Source: Bdellovibrio bacteriovorus
GTDB lineage: Bacteria; Bdellovibrionota; Bdellovibrionia; Bdellovibrionales; Bdellovibrionaceae
DNA length: 64,000 nucleotides
Assembly (NCBI RefSeq): GCF_001592735.1
Contig: NZ_LUKE01000001.1
Span: 1,873,184-1,937,183, forward strand
Direction: 5' to 3'
Shown: piece by piece, positions 24,736-33,126 of the stretch
Numbering within the stretch: position 1 is the first letter of the stretch
Layout of the letters: every line of letters starts with the position of its first letter
Made by a program: the position numbers and the translations under genes
The notes under the pieces: model-generated
Seen by the model: only the letters and a program-made list of their open reading frames with translations
Told to the model about the DNA's origin: nothing
Databases searched by the model: none

Positions 24736-25469
24736 ATTCTCGAAGTATTTGTGTTTTAAGTACTCCGGACAGTCAGACTGTGGCGCAAGGCCATGCGGAT
24801 TTTTTAAAAGCGCCGTTAAATCCCACCCATCCTGACGATTATTTTTTTAAATTGTATGTCGAAGGTGACAGGCTTTTTGTTAAAGACGCGGAAAACAGAA
24901 AACTTGAAATTGATTTTGATGAAAACCATCTGGATTATCAGCGCAAAGGTCATCGCGGTAAGAACGAATTGATATCCAAAGCGTTGGGCGTCGCCAAAGG
25001 CTCTAAAAATATTTTAGATCTTTCCGTCGGTATGGGAATTGACAGTGTTTTCCTGACTCAGCTGGGATTTTCCGTCATCGGCGTTGAGCGTTCGCCCCTG
25101 TTGTATTTACTCTTAAAAGAAGCTTTTGCAAAAACTCAAAAGCCTGAGCTGCAAAACTATCGGCTGTATTTTTCAGACGCGCTTAAGTTTTTAAAAGATA
25201 ACAAGAATAAGATCGTGGTGGATGCGATATACTTTGATCCGATGTATCCGCATAAAAAGAAGTCTGCACTTCCGAAGCAAGAGATGGTGGTCTTCCGCGA
25301 TCTAGTTGGTCACGATGATGATGCCGCGGAAGTTTTAAAAGAGGCCTTAACGTGGCCCGTTCAGCGCGTGGTTGTGAAAAGGCCTTTGCTTGCTCCCGAA
25401 TTAATGCCGGGAGTCCGTCACGCTTACGAAGGAAAGGTGGTTCGCTATGATACTTATGTGGTTGGGTAG
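24702..25469 (+). CDS. rsmJ: 16S rRNA (guanine1516-N2)-methyltransferase RsmJ
   Basis: SAM methyltransferase that modifies G1516 of 16S rRNA. SAM site ILDLSVGMGIDSVFL and acidic residue in VIGVERSPLL; family hallmark YFDPMYPHKKKSALPKQEM followed by FRDLVGHDDDA is specific to RsmJ. At 255 residues it is of normal length. Overlaps the upstream gene by 34 bases and the downstream one by 23 bases, so it is part of a tight operon. Confidence 0.92.
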   Translation: MDSSVSLVTDVNSRSICVLSTPDSQTVAQGHADFLKAPLNPTHPDDYFFKLYVEGDRLFVKDAENRKLEIDFDENHLDYQRKGHRGKNELISKALGVAKGSKNILDLSVGMGIDSVFLTQLGFSVIGVERSPLLYLLLKEAFAKTQKPELQNYRLYFSDALKFLKDNKNKIVVDAIYFDPMYPHKKKSALPKQEMVVFRDLVGHDDDAAEVLKEALTWPVQRVVVKRPLLAPELMPGVRHAYEGKVVRYDTYVVG

Positions 25470-26607
25470 CTTTGTTTTGATGTTGTGGGGTTTAAATTCT
25501 TTTCAGCAAAACTTTGCGCGTGCCTTTTCTGGTATTCAAAGATCGATTTTAGAAAAAGGTTTTTCTTCGTCCATGGCGACGCTGTTTTTACAAAGTGCGG
25601 CCGTCACTGCGACTGAAGCTTCGCCGTTAAGATCTTTATATACTTCGATGGCGATGTTAAATTTACGTATCTTAGACGCGCGTCCTGCCGTTTTAATGAT
25701 GTGCCTAAGTCCTTTTGCGCTCATCCCGGTATTTCTTTTAGGTCTGCTTTATCTTAATTTTAGCGGATTTTTTATCTTGGGTCTCTGCGTGGTGGCGCTG
25801 TTGCGTTTTGGTAAGCCCAACTATCTGGATGATGCTTTAAAAGTTCTTTTCAGTGTGGGGGTTTTCCTCATTGCTGGTGAAAGTGTTTTAAAAAGCTCTA
25901 GCATTATTCAGACTTACCTTACTCAAAATGACCTGGTATTTTTTTTGGCGGATGGCCGCTTTAGTGCGGTCTTAGTTTTAGTGGCACTAAGCTTTGTGGT
26001 GAGTTTATTAGTACAGACAGAGTTTTGGAGCTTGGCTTTGGCGTTAAGCCTGCTTACCAGTGGGATGCTTTCATTTAATGGCGCCTTGGGAGTTCTTTTG
26101 GGGGAACGTTTGGCAATGGCGATGATTTTTTGGTATCGCACACGCAGCTTAAGTCTGGATTGTCAAAGGCTGGGTCGGCAATATGCTATCTTGGCCTTTA
26201 TTAGTTCTGTCATTGGTTTTTGGATCGCGGGCGAAACGCGCGTATTTTTAAACGTTGGATTTTCATCTGACGTGAGCGCCGTCCAAGAAAAGACGTTTTC
26301 GCTGTTAGTTCTTTTTGGCGTGATGTTAGCGGTTCAGTGGTTTGCCGGAATGATTTGGGGACACTTCGCTGGTAATAAGCAAAACGACGAGATGCAGGAT
26401 GCGAAGTACATAACGGCAGCGTGGATTTATCGCGGCCTTTTAGCCGAAGGACCGAGAGATTGGGCAAAAGACAAAGTGCACAAGCGCCTCAGTGAAATCC
26501 GTTACCACTTAGCGGGAATGCACTCTTTAAAAGAAGGCCAGTTGCCAGCGCACATCCAAGCGCGAATTAAAGACGAAGAACATCAGCTGTCGAATTTGCA
26601 TCTGTAA
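25447..26607 (+). CDS. Membrane protein resembling Na/Pi cotransporter family, degenerate
   Basis: Eight or so hydrophobic segments over residues 1-310, then a ~75-residue charged, helical tail. The start LGSFVLMLWGLNSFQQNFARAF resembles the first helix of NptA/YjbB-type Na/Pi cotransporters, and LFLQSAAVTATEAS sits where these have a QSSSAT motif. The conserved Ser-rich and GANIGTT motifs are otherwise not preserved, so transport is doubtful. Overlaps rsmJ. An unassigned integral membrane protein is the safe description. Confidence 0.6.
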   Translation: MILMWLGSFVLMLWGLNSFQQNFARAFSGIQRSILEKGFSSSMATLFLQSAAVTATEASPLRSLYTSMAMLNLRILDARPAVLMMCLSPFALIPVFLLGLLYLNFSGFFILGLCVVALLRFGKPNYLDDALKVLFSVGVFLIAGESVLKSSSIIQTYLTQNDLVFFLADGRFSAVLVLVALSFVVSLLVQTEFWSLALALSLLTSGMLSFNGALGVLLGERLAMAMIFWYRTRSLSLDCQRLGRQYAILAFISSVIGFWIAGETRVFLNVGFSSDVSAVQEKTFSLLVLFGVMLAVQWFAGMIWGHFAGNKQNDEMQDAKYITAAWIYRGLLAEGPRDWAKDKVHKRLSEIRYHLAGMHSLKEGQLPAHIQARIKDEEHQLSNLHL

Positions 26608-26645
26608 GACCTCGACTCGCCGTAAGGCCAGCGTGTCTTCAGAGA

Positions 26646-26668
26646 GTGACAGCCTTGCGGGCTGTCAC
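26646..26668 (+). terminator. Hairpin after the Na/Pi-like gene
   Basis: Stem GTGACAGCC / GGGCTGTCAC with a TTGC loop in the 75-base gap before the next gene. There is no T-run, so it could be a Rho-dependent or stabilising structure. Confidence 0.5.
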
Positions 26669-26682
26669 TAAAATAAAGCTCC

Positions 26683-27573
26683 ATGGCAGACGAGAGCGAA
26701 TACAAAGAACGAATTTCTGAACTTGAACATGAGTTGGCGGTTAAAGACGCTGAACTTCATCGCTATCGTTTGGAGTTAACAAAGGCCAACACCGCTTTAG
26801 AAAAGCTGATCACGCAGGTGAGTAACGAATTAAAGCTGGCGCAAAATCTGCAAAAACTTTTGTCTCCGACTGAACTTCCCAATGTTCAGGGGTTTGATTT
26901 TAGTACCAAGTTTTTACCGGGATCACGCTCTGGCGGAGATTACTTTGATATTTTTGAGCACGAAGATAAATTGAAATTTGGAATTTTGATTTCAAGTGCG
27001 ACGGGATATTCTTTATCGTCTTTGTTGTTGTCGATCATCATCAAAATTTCCTCACAAATTGAAGCACGCCGGGGCCTAGAGGCTCACAAAGTGGTGGCAC
27101 TTTTAGCTAAAGAGGTCGTACCAAATATCCAAAATGAGGATCGCGCCAGTTTGTTTTATGGAGTCGTCGATCGACGCAGTTACGAGATACAGTATTGCTC
27201 CATCGGAAACATTGATGGCTTTTTACAAGTCTATGGGCAAGAGGGTTTGGTCGAGCTTTTGCCTACGGGTCCGAGTATTTCGAAGGATTTTAACACGGAG
27301 CCTCAAAGTAAAACTATCCAGTTAAATCCGCGCGATCGTATTGTGATTGCGACGGAAGGTTTAAAAATGTCGCAGAACTCTCTAGGTGTCAACTGGGGTG
27401 GACATGGATTATCCGAGTCTATCTTGAGGGCTCCGAAGCAGGGTGTTCACGAACTGCGAAATGAGATTTTGTTTTCGAATGAGAAATACACCGGAAAGAC
27501 AGATCCTGTCAGAGATCAGACCTTGATAGTCACGGAAGTTAAAGACCGAGTCATCAAGCTTGCAAAGACATGA
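26683..27573 (+). CDS. SpoIIE/RsbU-like phosphatase domain protein, probably inactive
   Basis: Residues about 1-60 form a coiled coil (ISELEHELAVKDAELHRYRL), followed by a PP2C/SpoIIE-like domain (about 85-290). The first metal motif GGDYFD is intact at about residue 85. The second, normally GDVxGKG, reads ISSATGYS; the third, normally SDGxxE, reads ATEGLKMS; both lose their Asp. The last, usually DDxT, reads RDQT. With most metal ligands gone, dephosphorylation is unlikely; a binding or scaffold role in partner switching is inference. Start ATG 26683 has GCTCC only, so no strong ribosome site. Confidence 0.78.
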   Translation: MADESEYKERISELEHELAVKDAELHRYRLELTKANTALEKLITQVSNELKLAQNLQKLLSPTELPNVQGFDFSTKFLPGSRSGGDYFDIFEHEDKLKFGILISSATGYSLSSLLLSIIIKISSQIEARRGLEAHKVVALLAKEVVPNIQNEDRASLFYGVVDRRSYEIQYCSIGNIDGFLQVYGQEGLVELLPTGPSISKDFNTEPQSKTIQLNPRDRIVIATEGLKMSQNSLGVNWGGHGLSESILRAPKQGVHELRNEILFSNEKYTGKTDPVRDQTLIVTEVKDRVIKLAKT

Positions 27574-27643
27574 TTCGCGTGACTTCCGGGAATGAATTTG
27601 GTTAATACTAAAATGTTATTTTACCGTCAGAAAGGATACGACA

Positions 27644-28783
27644 ATGGCTGAAATCAATATTTATGAAGGCGCTTTGGATAAGGGTCTTGAAGGTGTAGTC
27701 GCTTGTACTACGAAAGTTTCTTTTATCGTGGGAGATCACTTAAATTTCCGTGGTTACACGATTGATGATTTAGCGGCCAACTCAACGTTTGAAGAAGTCA
27801 CTTATCTTCTTTGGAACGACAAGCTGCCCACAGCAGCGGAATTAGAAAAGTTCTCTAAAGAGCTTCACAACGAAATGGCGTTAAGCCCCGATTTTATCAA
27901 GGTTCTAAAAGGTATTCCGACGGACGTTCACCCGATGGGTTGGTTGCGCACGGCGGTCTCTTTGATGGCTCACTGGGATAAAGATGCGAATGACATGTCG
28001 GCTGAAGCAAACCTTCGCAAGTCAGTTCGTTTGACGGCGAAAATGACTACTTTGCTGTGTGCATTTGATGCCATTCGCAAAGGCAAAGAGCCTGTCACTC
28101 CAAAAACGGATAAATCCATCGCTTGGAACATGATGTACATGTTAGGTGGCGGGGTTGAGCCTAAGGCTGAGCACGTCAAAGTTATGGATACATGTTTGAT
28201 CTTGCACGCGGATCATGAATTGAACTGTTCTGCTTTTGCAACGCGCGTAACTGCGTCTTCATTGTCGGATCTTCATTCAGCGATCGTTTCGGCGATTGGC
28301 GCCTTAAAAGGACCTTTGCACGGTGGTGCGAATGAGCAAGTGATCTTGATGTTGCAGAAGATCGGCAACATGGACAAAGCCCAACAATTCGTTAAAGACG
28401 CTTTGAATGCGAAAGAAAAAGTCATGGGTATCGGTCACCGCGTTTACAAAAACGGCGACCCTCGTGCACGCATCTTGCGTGGCATGTCTGATAAATTAAC
28501 TAAAGACGCAGGTATGCACCACATGTACGAAATGTCGACGTTGATCGATGATACTATGTACAAAGAAAAAGGTTTGATGCCGAATGTGGATTTCTATTCA
28601 GCGACGGTTTATTTCTCTATGGGTATTCCGACTGATTTATTCACGCCCATCTTTGCGGCGTCTCGTATTTCGGGATGGTGTGCGCATGCGTTTGAACAGT
28701 ATGCGAACAACCGTATTTACCGCCCGCGCGGTAAATGGGCTGGAAAAGAGGGATTGAAGTGGGTCCCGGCCTCTCAACGCTAA
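27644..28783 (+). CDS. gltA: Citrate synthase
   Basis: Catalyses citrate formation from acetyl-CoA and oxaloacetate, the entry of the TCA cycle. Conserved blocks: GDHLNFRGYTIDDLA, DHELNCSAFATRV (His ligand), GPLHGGANEQV (catalytic His), GIGHRVYKNGDPRA (His and Arg) and DFYSATVYFSMGIPTDLFTPIF with the catalytic Asp. At 379 residues it is of the short, Bacillus-like or methylcitrate-synthase-like type. An AGAAAGGA ribosome site precedes the ATG. A strong terminator follows, so it is a monocistronic unit. Confidence 0.95.
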   Translation: MAEINIYEGALDKGLEGVVACTTKVSFIVGDHLNFRGYTIDDLAANSTFEEVTYLLWNDKLPTAAELEKFSKELHNEMALSPDFIKVLKGIPTDVHPMGWLRTAVSLMAHWDKDANDMSAEANLRKSVRLTAKMTTLLCAFDAIRKGKEPVTPKTDKSIAWNMMYMLGGGVEPKAEHVKVMDTCLILHADHELNCSAFATRVTASSLSDLHSAIVSAIGALKGPLHGGANEQVILMLQKIGNMDKAQQFVKDALNAKEKVMGIGHRVYKNGDPRARILRGMSDKLTKDAGMHHMYEMSTLIDDTMYKEKGLMPNVDFYSATVYFSMGIPTDLFTPIFAASRISGWCAHAFEQYANNRIYRPRGKWAGKEGLKWVPASQR

Positions 28784-28809
28784 TTGTTAGCAATTAGAGC
28801 TAAATTTAG

Positions 28810-28846
28810 AAGCCTCTTCGTTTTTTTCGAGGGGGCTTTTTTTTAG
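28810..28846 (+). terminator. Rho-independent terminator after citrate synthase
   Basis: Eleven-pair stem AAGCCTCTTCG / CGAGGGGGCTT (two G-U pairs) with a T-rich loop, then TTTTTTTT. Confidence 0.9.
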
Positions 28847-28933
28847 TATTTTTACTCTGTCTTGCGAGCGGTCAAAATTTTCATTTTTTACTCGATGTTT
28901 GACCCTGGCGCCGATGTTCGTTAGTTGTTTTCT

Positions 28934-29998
28934 ATGACGAAAATCAATACAACCCTGACGAAAAATCCGAAAAATTTACCTCCGTCTGACAAGCTGGGAT
29001 TTGGGCAGTATTTCACGGACCATATGTTCGTGGCTAAATATCGCGAAGGTCAGGGATGGTATGACGCCGAGATCTTACCCTACAGTCCGTTGGCTTTGGA
29101 TCCCGCTGCTTCCGTATTTCATTATGGACAAGCTCTTTTTGAAGGTATGAAGGCGTTCCGCCAAGATAGCGGAGAAATCGTATTTTTCCGTCCTGAATTT
29201 AACTATGACCGTCTTTGTGAAGGGGCGGCTCGTCTTTGCCTGGAAGCTCCGCCAAAAGAGCTTTTCATGGAAGGTCTGAAAAAACTTGTTGAGGCCGATG
29301 AGCGTTGGATTCCGAACGGTCCCAACACATCTCTTTACATCCGCCCGACATTGATTGGTTCTGAGGGTTTCTTGGGCGTGCGTCCTTCGCATGAAACCAT
29401 TTTCTTTATTATTTTATCTCCCGTGGGTTCTTATTATGCCGAAGGCGCTAAGCCCGTTCGCATTTGGGCAGAGGAAACTTACCTGCGCGCGGCTCCTGGT
29501 GGATTGGGGGCGGTGAAGGCCGGTGCCAATTATGCTTCAAGCTTAAAGGCAGCGTTGGCGGCCCGCCAAAAAGGTTACGCGCAGGTTTTATGGTTGGACG
29601 TTGAACATCAAGGAATCGAAGAAGTCGGCACCATGAATGTGTTCTTTGTGATGGATAAAGAAATCGTCACGCCCGCGCTTAATGGAAGCATCTTAGCCGG
29701 TGGAACGCGTGGATCGGTGATTCAGTATCTAAAATCTAAAAATCTGCCGATTGTTGAAAGAAAAATCACCATCACGGAAGTGATTGAAAAAATCAAAAGC
29801 GGGGAGCTTAAAGAAGCTTTCGGCACGGGGACTGCCGCCGTAGTGTCGCCTATCGGAGTGATTCACTACCAAGGTAAAGACTGGGACATCAATAAGGGTG
29901 AAACCGGCCCACTTAGCACTCAAATATTTACAGAAATTACATCTATCCAGCGCGGCACAAAGGCCGACCCATTTAACTGGATAACAAAACTGAAATGA
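28934..29998 (+). CDS. ilvE: Branched-chain amino acid aminotransferase
   Basis: PLP fold-type IV aminotransferase that transfers amino groups to and from Leu, Ile and Val. Blocks: FGQYFTDHMFVAKYREGQGWYDAEI, FHYGQALFEGMKAFR, SLYIRPTLIGSE, the PLP lysine region AAPGGLGAVKAGANYASSLKA, and EEVGTMNVFFV then FGTGTAAVVSPIG, all characteristic of the large (eukaryotic-like, ~355 residue) IlvE class. ATG 28934 is preferred over the in-frame TTG at 28925. No clear ribosome site is seen. A terminator follows. Confidence 0.94.
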   Translation: MTKINTTLTKNPKNLPPSDKLGFGQYFTDHMFVAKYREGQGWYDAEILPYSPLALDPAASVFHYGQALFEGMKAFRQDSGEIVFFRPEFNYDRLCEGAARLCLEAPPKELFMEGLKKLVEADERWIPNGPNTSLYIRPTLIGSEGFLGVRPSHETIFFIILSPVGSYYAEGAKPVRIWAEETYLRAAPGGLGAVKAGANYASSLKAALAARQKGYAQVLWLDVEHQGIEEVGTMNVFFVMDKEIVTPALNGSILAGGTRGSVIQYLKSKNLPIVERKITITEVIEKIKSGELKEAFGTGTAAVVSPIGVIHYQGKDWDINKGETGPLSTQIFTEITSIQRGTKADPFNWITKLK

Positions 29999-30004
29999 TG
30001 AAAT

Positions 30005-30033
30005 GCGATTCCACAGGGGATCGCTTTTTTTTT
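30005..30033 (+). terminator. Rho-independent terminator after ilvE
   Basis: Stem GCGATTCC / GGGGATCGC with a short ACA loop, followed directly by nine T residues. Confidence 0.9.
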
Positions 30034-30090
30034 GGAGTTTGTGAGCTCTGTCTTCTAATCTCGTTCTGACATCTTTAGAACGGAGGGGAC

Positions 30091-31608
30091 ATGGGCCGTG
30101 TAGGACTCATTTTTTTTATTTTGGCGTCTCAAATTTTTTTTCTGAATGCTCAAGCACAGTCTAAGCAAGCGGAGTATCTAGCGGTTCTTGAAGAGCTGAG
30201 CGTGCCCGATATGCGGAATACTTTTTATTATGCCGCTGAACATGGCATCAACGTCAAAAGCTACTGGACGGATGCGATGGAATCCACATTTCAACGTGAT
30301 CCTAACGGACGCGAACTTCGAGAGCGCACCAAGCTGAATTACCTGCGCCTTTTAACTCAAATGAATGCCGGATTGGTGGACCCATCAACGATGGGTGAAG
30401 ATGTACGTATCTCTGCAAAATCATTTCTTACCGCGGACCAATTGCGGGTCGTGATGATGGCGCAAGGCAGATCGGCGCAAGGATTATTAGAAAACTTTGC
30501 GCCCCGCAATCCACCGTACCTGGGTCTGAAAGAAGCCTATCGTCGGATGGTAGGATTTTGTAATGCCGGTCAATGGAATGTGCTTCCACGGGTGAATAAA
30601 AGCTTGCGTGTCGGTGTTCAGGATTCTTCGGTGGGGGCGATTAAAACTCGCTTAAGACAGTTTGGTTATGCGATCACTTCAATTGATAATGTCTATGACA
30701 AGGCGACGGAAGCGGCGATTCGTGATGTGCAGTGGAACTTGCGCTTTAAACCGGATGGCGTGGTTTCTCCGGGTGGAAAGACTTTGGCTTACTTGAACAC
30801 AGGGTGTGTCGAGCGTTTGCGCCAAATTCGAATTGATATGGATAAAATGCGTTGGTTCCCGCAAAATTTCGAACCCCGTCATATCTTTGTGAATTTAGCC
30901 ATGTCCTATTTAAATCTGGTTGATCCCGAACAAGGGGTGAATACAAGCATGCGCACGATCAATGGACGTTCGCAACGTAAATCACCCACCATGATTGATA
31001 AGATTGTTTATGTTGTTATCAATCCATTCTGGGTGGTGCCGCCCACAATCTTCCGCGAGGATAAGCTTGCGGATATTCGCGGAATGGATCCCTATCAGAT
31101 CGATCAGTATTTCGCGCGCAATAATTACGAGGTTTGGAATGCCGCTTTCACCCGTAAGTACATCCCATCTAGTATTGATTGGTGGAGCTTGCGGCCTGAG
31201 GATGACAAGCTGTTATATATCCGACAACGACCCAGTTTGAAAAATGCCTTGGGTGGATTGAAATTCATGATGACCAATGGGTTTGCTATTTACCTACATG
31301 ATACCAACCAGCGCGAACTTTTTGTTGAGCCGGATCGATTATTAAGCTCGGGCTGCGTGCGTGTAGAAAGACCTTTAGATCTGGCCGAGACATTGTTAGC
31401 CGGAACAGAGTGGGATCGCACGAAAATCCAAGCGACCATGGCAAAACCTGGCGAAGTCATGAAAACAGACACTGATGCACGTTTGAAAAAGGCGATGCCG
31501 GTTTATATGGTGTTCTTAACTTCGCAAATGAGTTCTGACGGTGTTTTACGTTTCGCTGAAGACACGTATGCTCAGTCAGGCAGAATGTTACAAAGAGGGG
31601 CTTGGTAG
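30091..31608 (+). CDS. L,D-transpeptidase with peptidoglycan-binding domain (YcbB-like)
   Basis: A signal peptide (MGRVGLIFFILASQIFFLNAQAQ) is followed by a helical region, then a peptidoglycan-binding domain (VGAIKTRLRQFGYAI...ATEAAIRDVQWNLRFKPDG, about residues 175-225), then the LDT domain (about 245-450). The catalytic motif is SSGCVRVE at about residue 427, preceded by AIYLHDTN, the usual His. IVYVVINPFWVVPPTI is the YcbB-type hallmark. At 505 residues it suits the YcbB class. It stands alone. Known family role: making 3-3 peptidoglycan cross-links. Confidence 0.9.
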   Translation: MGRVGLIFFILASQIFFLNAQAQSKQAEYLAVLEELSVPDMRNTFYYAAEHGINVKSYWTDAMESTFQRDPNGRELRERTKLNYLRLLTQMNAGLVDPSTMGEDVRISAKSFLTADQLRVVMMAQGRSAQGLLENFAPRNPPYLGLKEAYRRMVGFCNAGQWNVLPRVNKSLRVGVQDSSVGAIKTRLRQFGYAITSIDNVYDKATEAAIRDVQWNLRFKPDGVVSPGGKTLAYLNTGCVERLRQIRIDMDKMRWFPQNFEPRHIFVNLAMSYLNLVDPEQGVNTSMRTINGRSQRKSPTMIDKIVYVVINPFWVVPPTIFREDKLADIRGMDPYQIDQYFARNNYEVWNAAFTRKYIPSSIDWWSLRPEDDKLLYIRQRPSLKNALGGLKFMMTNGFAIYLHDTNQRELFVEPDRLLSSGCVRVERPLDLAETLLAGTEWDRTKIQATMAKPGEVMKTDTDARLKKAMPVYMVFLTSQMSSDGVLRFAEDTYAQSGRMLQRGAW

Positions 31609-31613
31609 CCCTT

Positions 31614-33062
31614 CTATCTTCCTAGCAAATAAGACGTCGATGTTGTTGTTGAGGGAATGGTGCTTAAGCCCGTTCCCAACGTCGAGCTGTAATAGCTTCC
31701 GGGAATAACTGAAAGCCCTGAGTTGTAGCCATAGGCGGAGTTCGAATATCCCAAATAACCACCATAATATCCGCTGTTACCATATTGAATCTGCTGCATT
31801 CGATACATCAAAGTGCTCATCTCTTGTTGTAACGAAGACATGGCTTGATAGCGCTGCATTTGTTGTTGGTATTGCTGTTGATAATTGTTGTAGCCATTCA
31901 GGCCCCAAGGTCCCATGCCTGAATTAAACATGCCTCCGCCTAACATGTTGTTGCCGTACATCGACATGCCATATGGATTTCCCCACATGCCGTAACCGTT
32001 CATGCCGCCGTAAGGTCCCGCCATGCCATACATGCCACCATTCATTCCTGCACAACCAAAACCTCCGGAACCCATACCGCCAGCCATGCTGCCGTAAATT
32101 CCAGAACCGCCGCCACCCATTGCTTGCCCCAAACCAGTGCCAATAGCGCCTAAACCATAACCGTACCCTTGAGCTGCATAAGGATCCGTGGGCCAACCAA
32201 GATTGGCGTTGTTTTCTGTGATCATTTTATTGGTTTGATAGCCGGCGTAAATTGAAGCTAGTCCCACGCCGACATTGCCTAAAACAGAAGCCCAATTAGT
32301 TTGTGGTTGTACGGTCGCTTGGCCATTCGACTTTGCCATACATTCAAGGCACACACCACCTTCGGTTTGTTCTTTTCTGTCAGCGAGAGCGTCTTTGCGG
32401 GCGTCGGAGAGTTCAGACTTTGCTTGTTTTAAGTCTTCTTGCAGGTCTTCGATTTCACCTTGAATCTTTTCTGCTAACCCATAGTTTTTGCGATATTCGG
32501 TTAAACCCTTTTTACAAGTCTGTGCATTGCGAATACCACCAGAACGACCTTGAACTTGCGGGTCGGTACAGACGCTGGCATTGATAGAACCCGGCTTGCT
32601 AGAATCACAAAAGCGATTCCATTGTTCGGCAGAAAAAGATTGAACGCTCAGGATATTGGCTTCGGCAATTTCTTTTCCGCCTTCGGTTCCGCCAGCTTCG
32701 ACATCACCAGCTTGAGCCGATGGATGTCCTTTGTATTGGGCACAACGACGTGAATTTTCAATATGCTCAAAAATAAAATCGGAATATTCGCCGGAAATAC
32801 TTTTTTCGATATCACTGTGCGATCGCTTGACTTGCGCATCGACTTTTTTCTTCTCTGATTTTTTGTCTTTGATTTGTTCTTGAATTTCTTTGATGCGCTC
32901 GCGAGCCTCGCGGGTCGCATCATCTTCGCTAACGGCACCTTGTGCCACTTGAGTAGGGTATGAGCAGCCTTGCATTCCGCCGTACATGCCGGTACCCCAC
33001 ATTTGGCCCCAGGCACTGGAGCTGGCTAGTATCGAAAAAATCAACAGCGTTCGCGAAAGCAT
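31614..33062 (-). CDS. Exported Gly/Met/Tyr-rich protein
   Basis: Signal peptide MLSRTLLIFSILASSSAWGQ, then three parts: a charged helical region (about residues 45-230, with a coiled coil RERIKEIQEQIKDKKSEKK), a short Cys pair CLECMAK, and a long low-complexity C-terminus rich in Gly, Met, Tyr, Asn and Gln (GGMYGMAGPYGGMNGYGM, then YQQQYQQQMQRYQAMSS). The composition suggests a surface or adhesive structural protein. No catalytic motif. The start is ATG 33062 with AAAGGTGG upstream. Family not recognised. Confidence 0.75.
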   Translation of the reverse strand: MLSRTLLIFSILASSSAWGQMWGTGMYGGMQGCSYPTQVAQGAVSEDDATREARERIKEIQEQIKDKKSEKKKVDAQVKRSHSDIEKSISGEYSDFIFEHIENSRRCAQYKGHPSAQAGDVEAGGTEGGKEIAEANILSVQSFSAEQWNRFCDSSKPGSINASVCTDPQVQGRSGGIRNAQTCKKGLTEYRKNYGLAEKIQGEIEDLQEDLKQAKSELSDARKDALADRKEQTEGGVCLECMAKSNGQATVQPQTNWASVLGNVGVGLASIYAGYQTNKMITENNANLGWPTDPYAAQGYGYGLGAIGTGLGQAMGGGGSGIYGSMAGGMGSGGFGCAGMNGGMYGMAGPYGGMNGYGMWGNPYGMSMYGNNMLGGGMFNSGMGPWGLNGYNNYQQQYQQQMQRYQAMSSLQQEMSTLMYRMQQIQYGNSGYYGGYLGYSNSAYGYNSGLSVIPGSYYSSTLGTGLSTIPSTTTSTSYLLGR

Positions 33063-33126
33063 AAAACCACCTTTTGATGATTTCATGCTATCCAGACACT
33101 ATGGAGCCAATGTGGATCTTGGGATA

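Noticed and set aside
28786-28933. Coding start of ilvE at TTG 28925
   Set aside because: ATG 28934 gives the normal N-terminus and needs no rare start codon.
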